64,000 nt of DNA from Schistosoma haematobium. Taxonomy: Eukaryota; Platyhelminthes; Trematoda; Strigeidida; Schistosomatidae. The first letter of the stretch is position 1. Every line of letters starts with the position of its first letter. The DNA lies in the NCBI RefSeq assembly GCF_000699445.3, contig NC_067202.1:10969458-11033457 (forward strand), read 5' to 3'. Both the position numbers and the translations under genes were made by a program. Shown here piece after piece: positions 12,762-26,600 of this stretch. Below the pieces are notes generated by a model. It searched no databases and was not told the origin of the DNA. It saw only the letters and a list, made by a program, of their open reading frames with translations.

Positions 12762-13336
12762 AAACAAGATCCTAGAATACAACACGGAGAACATCGACCA
12801 AATCACACTCGATGGAGAAACTCTCGAATAGGTAGAAAATTTCACGTACACGCACAGCATCATCGATGAACAAGGAGGACCCGGTGCAGACGTACAGTTA
12901 ATTAGTGGCAAAGCAACGGCAGCATTCCTACAGTTGAAGAACATATAGAACTCAAAACAACTGTCTGTCAACCAACATCAAAGTCACAACCTTCAGTACG
13001 AACGTCAACACAGTTCTACTGTACGCAGCTAAAACTTGCAGAACCACCACAACCATCATCAAGAGAGTACAAGTATTTACAAACAATTGTGTATGCAAGA
13101 TACTCAGTGTCCATTGACTGGATACCATCAGCAACAGCCTACTGTGGGAGAGAACAAACCAGCTTCCAGTTGAAGAGGAAATTAGGAATAGACGTGGGTA
13201 GTGGATAGGACATAGATTTCGGAAGTCATCAAACTGCATCACGAGGCGAGTGCCCACTTAAAATGCTGAAGGGAAACGAAAAAGAGGAAGGCCGAAGAAC
13301 ACACCGCGTCTGGAATTGGAATCAGACATGAAAAGG
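12762..13336 (+). pseudogene. RTE (SR2-like) retrotransposon fragment, C-terminal part (copy C)
   Basis: Plus-strand sequence decodes in pieces as the C-terminal region of an RTE-clade polyprotein ([20 protein letters not shown], then a stop, then VENF). It is nearly identical to the reverse complement of 18200-18775 and 34120-34700. It shares the same premature stops with those copies (TAG after GETLE, and TAG after LKNI), so the three descend from one already defective source. Confidence 0.8.
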
Positions 13337-13474
13337 ATAAATGCCAAATGGAGGGGATTGCCTACAGTTACAAACCGTTTCACGATTATTATCCAATGTA
13401 ATTTGATTACCAAACATCGAAATAATTTATATTGCCTAAAATAACTCTTTCTCATACATTATGAGCAGGGATAG

Positions 13475-13560
13475 ACGGTGGCTAGAAGTGAAGTCCAGGA
13501 CGCGCGTTTCATCGTGTTTGAAACTCATCACCTGGATGTACTTGCATCACAAAGTTGATT
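13475..13560 (-). ncRNA. Smalpha-type hammerhead ribozyme relic
   Basis: The minus strand reads like the schistosome Smalpha hammerhead: stem I TACATCCAG paired with CTGGA, a GAAACGCGCGTC stem III and cleavage block intact. The first core box reads GTGATGA instead of CTGATGA (C3 to G), and stem II (GTTTC...CGAT) no longer pairs. It is expected to be inactive. Confidence 0.7.
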
Positions 13561-13619
13561 CTCATTGCAGGACCCGAACCCACTACTGTTCGCTTCAAAG
13601 CCGTTGCGTTATCCACTTA

Positions 13620-14820
13620 GGAACTGAGTTAAAACAGCTACTAGTTTGTGCAATTGTAGTCATAAACATCACTAGGATGACTCAAAAAACCTGTACCGAA
13701 GTGAATAAGTTATCACCCACTGAAAAAGCTTGTGATTTATTATAATTACGCATGGTTAATGTGTGAATATTTGACAAGCATTAGTATAAGCTTACAGGAT
13801 GAATTCACACAGGCATTATTAGGAGTCTATTCAAGCCAACACTTTTTCGCTTGTAAAATTAGTAAGTAGTAAGTCTCCTTGTCGTAGGTTATTTTAGTGA
13901 TATTTTTCCGTAAATCTATCAAAATAGGCTTACGGATTACTTTAATTCTGTTAATCCTCGATGCTACCAAGTAAACATTTTCGCCCCCTAGTTTTTAGAA
14001 ATGATGTGACAGGAATCACATCTTCTCGTAACCAAGCAAGCTCTCCTACTACCAAGACGTTGGTGAGAGAAGACCGATCATTCCGCTAATGCTTAACAGC
14101 CAGTAATATGAAATGCGATCACTGGATCAAATCCGAAAGGTAAGAAAATAACTAATATCATCCACCAATCAGGTTTTTATCAACTATCTCTCTTAAACTC
14201 TCAGCTTGTAACGTTCTTCAGGCAAACAATATTCAAAACTTCTGCACCTAACCTGCACTCTCGCTATCACAGTACCCAGATTTATTTTACTGGGCTTGAT
14301 GAAAGTTCCCATCTTTAATTCCCGATAGTCCCAATGTAATGTTTTTGTAACAAGACTGACGTTTGAGTTCATTGTGACATTGGATTTCGTATGTTGGGGA
14401 TATTAGATTTCGAGCTGAGGTTTAAAGTTGTGTGACACGTTTAATATCTGACTGCCACTCTGCTTTCGACCACCAGATTGCCTTCACACCATACATTAAC
14501 TGTTATTTATTGTCGACTAAATTTATTATTTTGTGTAAGTTAATTCAATATTTTACTGAGTTGTCTGCTCTCATGTTTTGGATTCGACTTTTATACACGT
14601 CTATGAAGCCTCATACAATGCTTCGCTCACTCAGTGTCCATACAATGTCATTTCAGGCTCCATGCAAGCTATCTCAGATCTGAGTCCCATCGGTGGAGAT
14701 GTTTGTCTTAACTGAAATCCAGACATCACACTAGTACTAATGTAATTTCTTAAGAGCTGAAAAAATTGAATTTAACGGGATAGGGAGTTGCATAGTTTGT
14801 TGAATTCCGTGGTTTTGACA
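13620..14820. other. Intergenic, no feature seen
   Basis: AT-rich sequence; no exon, RNA gene or repeat that could be supported. Confidence 0.3.
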
Positions 14821-14879
14821 TCACAAAGTAACCACTAAATCTCAGATTGACGATCTGAAGGTTAGAACCTCACCCTAGA

Positions 14880-15000
14880 CCCTGAAAGTCTCAGGTTCGA
14901 TCTCTGGTGAAGTACAGGATCTACGTTCTGAAGTCTCGTACTAGGACAAGACACGTGTTCTGTATTTCCTGGTTTTCACTGGCCCTCTAGTACCCTCTAT
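14880..15000 (+). repeat. Degenerate tRNA-like/hammerhead SINE fragment
   Basis: A B-box-like T-arm (GGTTCGATCTC, 14894-14904) is followed on the same strand by a worn hammerhead-like block (TTCTGAAG then TACTAGGACAAGAC) and the TTTCCTGGTTTTCACTGG tail typical of this repeat. The order matches better copies near 27100 and 39560. GAAA reads AAGA, so it is dead. Confidence 0.5.
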
Positions 15001-15587
15001 AGGAATACAAACTCAACCTGTCTGCACTTTATGTAAATATGTCATCACGTCCTCATTCGTACCTTTTCTTTCTAGCATTAGTTTTTGGTTCTTTACTTTT
15101 CCGTTGATTTCTTGCTGTCCTGGTTATATGTGGCGACTGGGGTATATTTCAGATGTTTTGCTGTATCCGTCAGTAGTTGTTGGTTTGCAATCAATATGAA
15201 TAGCAAGTTTTCAAGTATAGTTATGAGGACAAGAAATCACAACTTAGAAATATAGTTAAAAATATACAGTTAATAGGACTGAATAGATAGCACACCAAAC
15301 ACTAATAATTTGACACTTAAATTTGCTGGTATTGGCTAAATACCATTTAATATTACTAAAAGAAATTCACGAAACAACTGGATATCGCCTTTTTTGTGGA
15401 GTCTTATTTGCATGATCCCATATCAGATGTGTTCAATCTAATGAAATATTTATCATCTAGCAATCTTAACGCGTTGTGATGAACACTACTTACGTTTATC
15501 CTACGCTATTTATCTCTTAATAACTCCTGGATGTAATTATCTAAACTTATTTCACCCCTATTAGACTTGAACGGGACAAATATCACT
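15001..15587. other. Upstream region of the asparaginyl-tRNA synthetase gene
   Basis: AT-rich, no recognisable core promoter element. The region just before the ATG is open in frame but has no other ATG. Confidence 0.3.
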
Positions 15588-18500
15588 ATGCAGATATACA
15601 CTTCTGAAAAGCGTGGCTCCGATACAACTGGAGACGGAACAGAAAAAGCTCCTCTAAAAACTATTCTTCAGGCCATCGCTAAGTTAGATGGGAAAATTGA
15701 TGCGGATACGTGCATCTGGGTTGATGGTGTTGAAAATGAAATGTGGGATCCTGTATCTAAATCGAAACTAAAGAAGATGATCAAACAATATCATATTCAA
15801 GAAAGAAAACATGATAAGGTGCCAAAGAGAAAAGTTGTAAGTCTCGCTTGCAAGTAATGTAAGATTTACTTATTCCAGTATTGGTGGCTTCTACACAACC
15901 TATTATTTACACATAACTGCGTTATGTAGCCCCCATGTATTATCATTTGTGACCAACCTAGCCATAGTGACCACAGGATTTTAAATTCCTGTTGTCTGAG
16001 TAATTTGAAGCAATCAACTTAAAATCTAAGTAAATATGTGCATCATTTTGGTGCCGAAATCTCGCGATTGTACAAGACATCCATCATAATATGCGATTTC
16101 GAGATAAATGCTGCTTAAGGTCACTGATGACACCTTGAGTTTCCTTAATAACTAGTTACAGACTACTGTGTCGACAGTGTAGCAAAAATGATGACTATTA
16201 TTTGTGTGTATAAAGACAGTCAAGATCTTACTGGATATTCTCTCCGAGTTCATCACTTCAGTAACTTGGTGCGAACCTGTGTGGACTAACAAACTGTTAG
16301 AATGCCACACAAGGGTAAGACACCAGTGGGATCCCATGTAAAACTTGTTACGTTTCTTTATCCATCCTGGTAATGCCAATCCTATCCTACATAGTTTGTC
16401 TATGTATTCACTCTTGACATACTGAAATATTTGTTGATGGATGTATTAAAAGCACAACTTCACTCAAACGTTCTGTTCATATTCATCGATCTTAGCAAAT
16501 AATATTGCCTCTCAGTAGTAGTCAGTCTCCATAAAATGTTTGGATCAAAGCCGATTATATTAAGCTTGATGAGTGAATTACATGAAAATTAAGAAATATG
16601 CTGCTTAGAATAGTAATAAATCTACATTGCAAAGATGTTTAAAGGTCATATGAAAGTAAAGATATTTTTAAACGAACCTTTACAACCGTTTCTCACTATC
16701 CTGCTATTTATCTTAATATTCATTTAGTTGCTACACAAAGTTCACAATATATTTGTAAATATTAACCGCTTTGTTCCGTAGCATCTGTGGTAAAAAAAAA
16801 CATAAAGCTAACTGTGGAAGCTGTTCTTCAGTGTCTCATGCGCTTCTGAATGTAGTCTATTGGTTGGAACACTGGATTGTCAATCAGTAGATAAAGGGTT
16901 TGAATTCAGCCCCACCTATCCTAGTAAAATCGATAGACCTCACAGAAATAATATAGCTCAAAGCCAAACACATAAACTTGTACTGTGTGTGAATTACAGT
17001 TGACATACATTTTTTGCTGTTCTTATTAGACTGTTGCATTTCTTTCTCAGCCACCTGCTGAAAACGGTAATCTTAGTGAAGCAGTGGATGTTCAACTGAC
17101 ATTGGACACAAAATTACCTGAAGCAAAACAATGTAAAATTCGTGATTTACAAACCTTATACGATCAACGTGTACGTGTGTACGGCTGGGTGCATCGAATA
17201 CGTCGTCAGAGTAAAACTTTAATGTTCATTGTTCTTCGGGATGGTACTGGGTTCTTGCAATGTCTTTTTTCAAACAACCTGGTAAGTTTTGTACAATGAT
17301 AAGCTTTCTATTTTTGAGTGAATGAAGTCAAGAAATAAGACGTTTACTAATGCATTTGCAACTGATTTCAAAGCATTTCCCTCAAGTTGTTCGATCATAG
17401 ATCGGTATTGTATCATGTACCTAAGTCAGGAAGTATGGTGAATATGGAGGATTCACCTAGAGAAGTTGGAAAACCCTGATCCCAAATCAATGGTTCACAT
17501 GGGCTCCAGGATCCCGAAGGAACAAATGATCTACGAACTTACTGTTGGTCACCGGCTACTATGGGACTACATCTCCTTATGTTACTCCACTGCCTTGTGG
17601 TTTAGACCTTAGAGTCAGAGACTCGGGGAGTGTACCCTAAGGAAACCACCTGCCCCGGCTTGGGTGCCTGGGCAGTATCACAGACCTCACACAAATCAAT
17701 GATAACTACTACTGGCATTGTCATTGTGTGGTGCATATGTATTTGGTGCCACCTTGTACTAATGTTTCTGTGTTCAAATAAATACATACAGGAATTGCAA
17801 ACTCTGTACACACCCTAGCCCAAAATTCAATGAATTCCTGGACTACTGTCATGTTTTGAGCTAACCATGTTAATGAGTTACATGATTTATTCAACTTCAA
17901 TTGAATTCTCCCAGCAGTCAAATTTGGGATTTTCTAATCATGCTTAAACAGTGGTATTTAGTTTTCATGAGGTGATGACTTCCGCTTGTAATTATCCCTT
18001 CGAGTCTCTTCTTATTTTCTCCTTGAAGAGATTAAGTATAGGAAACTGCGATTTTCGATGTTTTCTAAGAACGAATTCATTTAAAAATAACCTGACGAGT
18101 GAAGAATTAATTATGCATGTTACCCCTTGTGGAGGAGCATAAGCCGCCCACCAGCATTCTCCATCAAACTCTGTCCTTTCCAGTTGCAATTAGTCCTTTT
18201 CATGTCTGATTCCAATTCCAGACGCGGTGTGTTCTTCGGCCTTCCTCTTTTTCGTTTCCCTTCAGCATTTTAAGTGGGCACTCGCCTCGTGATGCAGTTT
18301 GATGACTTCCGAAATCTATGTCCTATCCACTACCCACGTCTATTCCTAATTTCCTCTTCAACTGGAAGCTGGTTTGTTCTCTCCCACAGTAGGCTGTTGC
18401 TGATGGTATCCAGTCAATGGACACTGAGTATCTTGCATACACAATTGTTTGTAAATACTTGTACTCTCTTGATGATGGTTGTGGTGGTTCTGCAAGTTTT

Positions 18501-20580
18501 AGCTGCGTACAGTAGAACTGTGTTGACGTTCGTACTGAAGGTTGTGACTTTGATGTTGGTTGACAGACAGTTGTTTTGAGTTCTATATGTTCTTCAACTG
18601 TAGGAATGCTGCCGTTGCTTTGCCACTAATTAACTGTACGTCTGCACCGGGTCCTCCTTGTTCATCGATGATGCTGTGCGTGTACGTGAAATTTTCTACC
18701 TATTCGAGAGTTTCTCCATCGAGTGTGATTTGGTCGATGTTCTCCGTGTTGTATTCTAGGATCTTGTTTTTTTCCTTGTGTGTGTTGAGGCTTCTACCAC
18801 ACTGGTTGTACAGAGTTTCGATAGAGATCCGTTCCCTATGGTGATGCTTATTGAGGCACAGAACCTCTTGACACGTTGATGTTAGTGCTTACTTGATCCC
18901 TTTCCTACTGTCCTCCGTAGTAGTTCCTTCTCTTTTGAGTTGATCTTGTAAGGTGTGGCACGTGTTGTTGAGAGCTATTTTGAATTCGTTGAGTTTGTGA
19001 GTATCTCAAATTAAGGCTCTATTGAACCTTTGTAATGCTGTCTCTCTGGTTGTCCATTGCTTCTTTGGCTTCAGTCTCATCTTGGCAACCACCATGTGGT
19101 GATATGAAGCTATGTCAGCTCCTCTCCTGGTTCTCATACCTTCTATTGACCTTGTGAACCTTTTGTTGATGCAATTATGATCGATCTGGTTCTGTGTAGT
19201 GTGGTCCGTTGAGACCGATGTAGCTTTGTGTATGCGTTTGTGGGTGAATATTGTGACACATATCCGTTTTGTTGAGTGAACATAAGTTTGCGAATCTCTC
19301 ACCATTCTCTTTCCTTTTTTCAGTCAACCCACATCGTCCCATGATATTTCGATACCCTTTGTTTAATGATTCTTTGACGATTCTGGGTCCATGAGATTTC
19401 CATCCTATAAGTGCATTTCGTGCTTCTTTGGACAGCATCAGAGCAACTCCCTGGGTGTGTGGAGCATTTTCCTCTTCTGAATGAAGTACAGCATCATCTC
19501 TCCCGAATTTATCTTTTTCTGTCAAGTTTGAACTCAATGTGTTTCACCTATTTCGAACACCGCTCATTTGTGTTTACTGATTTCTGTAGCTATTCCATTG
19601 ATCCTCTCGATCTCCCACATTGTGCGGACATTCCATGTTCGTATATTAATTGTTGCTGTGGTTGTTAGATGTATCATCTGCCTCTTGACTTCCGAAAAAT
19701 CTCGGCTTTCACCATAATGCGTCATAATTCTTCTGAAAGAAGATCATTCAGCTCAAAGCGCAGAACTTAAATGGTTTAGTTTGTTTATTCTGGTTAGTAG
19801 TTTTTTAGCAGTGTTGTTTTTAGGATGGTGTTGCTGACCCCACTCAAACTTCCTCTAGCGGCGCTTGGGACCAACATTAACCCTAGAAGAGCTACAGGCG
19901 CAGCTAGTGAAAACAGTCAGGATATATACAGTCGAAGACTGGTCATCCAGGAAAGGCGAAACACCGACACAAAGTAGCGACACTTTGGTTTACGTCAGTC
20001 TTATTGAATAAAAACTGTTATCTCTTACTAAATAAAATGATCAGTTTTGTTTTCATCCTAAACAGTATCTGTCATGAAAATCTGGTTTAATAAGAGGGTC
20101 TAGAAAAAAAAAGATTAAAAGCGTTCTCCGTTAGGTCACATCAAGCATACTTGATATATTTGCTGGATGAAACCTTATGCAATAATATTGTGCTAAACAA
20201 CAGCCAAAGTATTTTTTGCGAGAAGTATTATAAGTCAGTCAAAGTGTGGGACCTCGAACAGTTGCAACTTAATAATTTTCACAAACGAGTAATTTATTAT
20301 AGTGGGTTTCAACTTGACATTTCTACGGTCAATCAAGGATCACAGTCGACAATGCATTATCTTTAAACCTTTGACGTCGTCTACTGTTAATAATTGTCTT
20401 ACAAATACATACTAGTGTCGGGCACCAATGCTGGTTGTTCAATAATTTATGTCCATGCCATTAGTATGAGATCATATTACTCGCTTAGATTTCTTCAGCA
20501 ATCACCTTACGAGGACTGATACAACTTTTAGTCAAACATATTATTTATTGAAACATAAACATTGGTACAATGAGGCACTA

Positions 20581-20619
<39 letters not shown>

Positions 20620-23600
20620 GCGCCACTCTTCATCATTCGATTTGTGTGAGGTCTGTGATACTGCCCAGGCACCCAAGCCGGGGCAGGTGGTTTCCTTAGG
20701 GTACACTCCCCGAGTCTCTGACTCTAAGGTCTAAACCACAAGGCAGTGGAGTAACATAAGGAGATGTAGTCCCATAGTAGCCGGTGACCAACAGTAAGTT
20801 CGTAGATCATTTGTTCCTTCGGGATCCTGGAGCCCATGTGAACCATTGATTTGGGATCAGGGTTTTCCAACTTCTTTAGGTGAATCCTCCGTGTTCACCC
20901 ACCTGACCAAATTGCCGGGCATACAGATTGATTCGTAGATTAATTTACTCTATCAATAATTAGCCTATAGTTTTTTTAATCGCTTTCAATTCGACTACAT
21001 ACAATTTATTTTTTTTCATGCCATACTACTTTTTAAGTGTTTAACTCAAGATGCAATCACGCTATCACCAGAATCTACTGTCGAAGTTTATGGAATGGTA
21101 AAACAATTGCCATCTGGTAAGTCAGCTCCTGGTGGCATAGAATTAGTTGCTGATTGTTGGACGATGATTGGTAAAGCGCCAGCTGGTGGTATCGACTCTG
21201 TATTAACTGTGGAAAGTGATATAGACACTCAGTTGGACAACAGACATTTGGTTATTCGAGGAGAAAATGTAAGTGGTGTTTAATAATCTTTTTAGTTCCC
21301 TCAAAGTTTCTGTTTTTGTGTGAACATAATCACCATCCATAATTATATTTTAAATGAAACGTCAACAATGTAAATCTTTGAACATCGTATTGCTCTCTCT
21401 CATTCGATCTCCCGAATTCTTTTACACCATTTTCATCAGTATCTTCATTGTCTTTCGTTTTTGCCATTCTTTTTCCAGCTATCAATCCTTTTCCATTTTA
21501 ATTTTAAATGTTACAGCCTTAACCGATGTATAGTATTGTCATTTTAAATCCTTTGTATATTTTTCCCTCAGATGAGGAAAAGAACAACCTTTAGTTCTTA
21601 ATCTGTAAGGATGATCCCGTTGTTTATATTCTTGACTGGATTTTGATCAGTTCTAGTTGGTATATCTGCATTCTGTAATTATTGTCTCGATATATAGCCA
21701 TTCTGCTACAAATTTTTTATAGAAGAGGTGGATTGTGGTCAGCATTTGGATATAAGACACTCGTTTTTATCCTATTTTAGATTCGTCAGTTGGGTATACT
21801 GGTATCCTAATGTTAATGTTTATGTCCTACCTAGACGATCCTGAGTCACTAACTGGTTGAAAGTTGAATGCTAACACCGATTATGAATGCTTACTCATTC
21901 TTTTTAAAACAATGTATGCCATTCGAACTGGCTTCCTTCAACGTTCGTACTCTAATACGGATCAGACAACAGATAGGGTTGGCTATGTCTCTAAAAAGCC
22001 CTAGTATCGATATCTGTTGTCTTCCCGAGACCCGTATTCAAGAATCTAGTGAAATACTACAAATTCGCTCTCCATCTGTGACCTCTGACGACTGATCCAC
22101 CTAATGAGGCAGAAGTCCGCAAGGAACTCTAACTCTTAAAGCGCCAGAAATCACCAGACCCATATGACTTAACCCCGGCCTTTTTAAAGATGGTGACTTT
22201 CTGGTTATGGAACTAATTGAGTTATTTACAATGGTCCGGCAATTAGAGAGTGTCTCAACACAATAGAACGAGTCGATAGTTGCTCTTATATTTAAAAAGG
22301 GGTTCACGTCGTTTCTATCAAGGAACCAGTCTATTTCTGATTGCGTCCAAACTATTGGCTGCCGTCATACTTCGTAGATTGTTCAAAATACGAGAAAGAT
22401 TGGCTCGCGAAGAGCAGGCTGGTTTTGGCCGAGGATGTATTGATCATATCTCCACCAAATGTTAGAACACTGACATACTTATTCCAAGTCAACAATCGTT
22501 ATGTTTCTTGACATCATGGCCACTTTCGACTCGTTGAACAGGACTGTTCTCTGAGATTGTCTATTGAAGGAGGGTGTTCCTGAGAAGTTGATTAACATCT
22601 TGAGTGATCGCTCGTTAGACGTTAGTTCAGGAATTAACGCCCGAATAATGTGCATTCTTTTCAATTAGTATTGCCGGTAATCATGGTGTCACTGATTGTA
22701 CTTTCTTGTAAATTATACACCAAAAGGTCATAAATGTTTTACAAACGCGCCTAAATAGGTTATGCGACTAATAGACAATTGGTGTTAAAACAAACAAAAA
22801 ACAGATAGCTTGTTGATATATCTAGATGGCAGGATCAGCTATCCCATATATTCAAGTAGGCCACCTATATTCGAGAGGGAGAGTGATTTCTCATCACCCT
22901 CGACCGTACAAGGGTATTTGGGGTCAGTAAAAGTAAAGAATCATAAGACGCATCTCTAAAAATAACCAATGAGATTAAGGAATAAAGTCAGAAATAACAT
23001 TTAATATTTGATGTTTGTAAAAACGGATTACAAACGCGAATAGATCTATGGTGTTAATGTCGATTATTCTTATTTTATAAACTGTTTATATTTTGTATAT
23101 ATTTTTTATTTTGATACTTCATTTTCAATTTAGACATCGAAAGTGCTCAGGCTCATCAGCGTTGCTTTGGAAGCTTTCCGTGCACATTACCTAGATCGTG
23201 GTTATGTGGAGGTTAGTTTTGCTACAAAAGTAGTCTCGTTTCGTATACCCTTAGCCAAAAATTGTTTTATCTAAATATATATGAAGATCAGTTTAATTTT
23301 TATAGTCGGTTTACTTCATGAACCGTTATATTCACCAGAGAAGAATGATTGAAGAACCTGGAAGCACTAAATATTTGCGTTGTTTTAGTATTGTACTCCC
23401 GTTTATATATACAACTTAGATAATATATATTGTAAAAGGTTTCTTGATATACATCTGATAAACAAAGTTACTAAACGATGTTATCACTTATTCATAGCTC
23501 TCATATCCATCATTTTTCAATGATGCATTAATAGTTATTATTATTGTAAGCTCGATTAGTGTTTGATATTTTGTTGACCACCTGCTTCGGTTTGGGCATC

Positions 23601-26600
23601 CGGGCAGTATCACAGCCCACACACACACAAATATGGTGTGGCGCATATATATTTGGCGCCCTCTTGTACCGATATTTATGTGTTGAAATAAATAATAAAT
23701 TTTGTTGACCATCAAAATAACACTGATAATCTTCACAGTCTAATCAGTCATATTTTTCCTACTGGTCTCAAGTACTTTGTTCTACTAAACCCTCATACTT
23801 ACTGTTCTTAATCTGCAATGAAGCCGTAAGTAACATCACTCTCCTTTGGCAATTTTCATTTGCGTCGTTCAACACGACAGCCATGATTGTTACCTCCAAG
23901 TTTTTCAGATCAAAATGCCCCTCGTAAGAACTTGGTTATATATATTTATATATACTATTCCATTATAACTAGGTCATATACTAGTCCATTCAAAATAAAC
24001 TTCTGAATAATTTGTTTCTTTTGTTTTTTTTCTAGGTTTTACCGCCGACATTTGTTCAAACTCAAGTCGAAGGCAGTTCTACATTGTTTTCTTTGAATTA
24101 CTTTGGTGAGAATGCATTCATGTCTCAGTCGTCTCAGTTGTATTTAGAAACATGTATACCTGCCGTAGGTGACTGCTACTGCATAACCCGTAGCTATCGA
24201 GCTGAAAAAGTACGTTTTTACCAACAATCTTTGTTTTCTATTTTGCCACTAATTTGGTGTTGTAGATTCCCATTTGAACACTGTTGGTTGTGCACAGTAT
24301 TCAGAGCTCGTGAATTTGTTCGCGCTTGCGCAGTTTGTATTGAAAATATATCCCCCGAACTAACGAACCTTGCTCAACTATCAACTTTTTTACCTGAGGG
24401 GAATAGAATAAATTTCACTTAGTGATAAGGTCAGGTTAACGGTTGTCCACACATAGTCTAAGTAAACCATTCCTGTTTTAATCAATACAGCAGAAGAGAT
24501 GCCCCATAGAAATACAGACGGCTAAATCATAAGGTCCTGGTATGGTTAGTGATCGATCGATATTCTCTTAGGATGTTATCTAGTGAACCCCCTCACATGC
24601 ATTAATTATGTGCTAAAGGGAATTGTTCTTTCTCGATTTGCTACTCATTAAATTGTTGGAGTAAGAACGCAAGATCACTACGTGTATGATTGTCTGGTTT
24701 CATATTGGGTCGAGCCTGTTTAAAAGTTATACTCCATCCAGTGACATTTATGGCTTCATCTTTGTTGAGTCAATAGTGACCAATAGTATCGGAGCTGCAT
24801 GTCTATCAATGACGGGGCGGGGAGCCTTGAGATTCATTGAAGCCTTACGTTGTTCTGGACAATCATTACCAGAAATAGCATCTTGTGTTTTATTATTGCA
24901 GACTATGAACAATTGTCTGCAATTAAATGTACGCATTTTGGTTGTTTATAATAACCATGGGTTAATTGAACATGTATGGTGTTTCTTTTAGCAGCTACTA
25001 AACTCCGATTACCTTGAATACAACTTGAAATAGCACCCATTTTAGCGCAAACGCAATGGTAGAAAATGTTTAAACTCTCGTATAGATTAATATTACCATA
25101 TGTCAGGCGTCAACATAATTTGATATAGTGGCAGGCGGAAATTTATAATTATCACAAGATGAAACGACGAATTCGCTTACATTATTGAATTAAGCTGTTT
25201 TGGCCACTTTTGGACACCGACCAACCAAAACGTTGGCATACCATATCTCCATGATTTTACTCATTATTGCTTCCTTACATAACTTTACTTCATTTAACTC
25301 CTCTATTACCTTTAATTATTGTAACAAAACATTTTAATTATCTTACTCCATTCATATTATGATCGTTTGTTAACTTCTTAATTTAACAAGGTTTTTTATT
25401 CATCCATACTATCTCTCATTGTTATTATCCATATTACGTAATCCAGCATTATTGCCTTTCTATTATATTATCATATTTAATCATTGTTCCCATATCCTCT
25501 AGGGATTGTGATTCTTGAGTTAAATGTTCAAGTACCATTTCGTGTCACACAGTTTCTGCTAGTGTTTTCAAGGAACGCACTATTCGTTGCTAACTATTCC
25601 GACTATTCTGTTTTACCCTCCAGTTTGTTGCTGCCTGTCGATAAATTCGCTCAGATACTGAGACGTTCGTATTTGTATACGTATACCCGAACACCGATTA
25701 CCACGACGTGCAATGCTAACCGGTGTTGGAGATGGTTGGAAGAAGGTTAGGGGCGGCCAAACCAAAACGTGGCATCAGTGCTTGAAGTCACTAACTTCTA
25801 GTTTGAGCCATGTTGGTAGATGCAGACTACTTGGTTGGGGTCCTCGTGACTATCGTAACCAATGGTTGGAGACTCTTGGTGACATGGCTCAGAATCGGTC
25901 ACAATGGCGTCGGTGTATACACTCTCTGTCTTCTCTTAAACTAAGAGATTAAAATCGCTTCATATCTTTCTTTCTACGAACTAATTCTTTCTTCCTGTAC
26001 TATATCCTTATTGCAATCTTTCTTTTATATATTACCACCTCTGAATTAACCACTTATATGAATCCGGTGTCCATCTTGTGTTAATGAGGTATGGCAACTT
26101 GGACCGATGCATATATGTGCCTGGTCCTACGTTGTGGCTGACTGACTCTAACGCTTCCCAAGTGCCGTCGTTAAAACTCGATTATACAAGTTCTACTGAT
26201 ATGGTGTGCTTCACTTCATTATCACTGAGCCACAAGAGAATCTTGGCTAAATAGTCATCCGATAAATATGCTTCTAGAAATTTCCGCATTATTAGTTTAC
26301 TACTATTCAAAAATTAGACGATACTTAATGATGATTTCCTGAGAACTATTGGTGTATATTTGATACCTAAAACTTCTACACATTAGTTAGGAGCTTATTG
26401 TAGTTACTGATACGCTCTACGTCTATCCCATCTCTATCACCAACTAACGGACCGCTCTCTTCTATTACTGCATGTATATATAATTTCGTTGTAAGTGTAT
26501 GACTAGTTCAATTTTCTTTTGATATTTTCAGAGTAGAACTCGACGCCATTTATCTGAGTATAATCACGTTGAAGCGGAATGTCCATTTATTGATTTGAAC

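Noticed and set aside
15567..15587. Longer N-terminus of asparaginyl-tRNA synthetase from a TTG
   Set aside because: TTG is not a plausible start here; the ATG at 15588 aligns with the N-terminus of homologues.
18274..18844. Plus-strand frames of 101 and 94 codons, repeated at 34200-34770
   Set aside because: They are antisense shadows of the RTE C-terminal region; their repetition reflects the duplicated retroelement.
24084..24422. A 112-codon frame as an independent gene
   Set aside because: Its first part is exon 5 of asparaginyl-tRNA synthetase; it simply reads through the donor at 24210 into intron.
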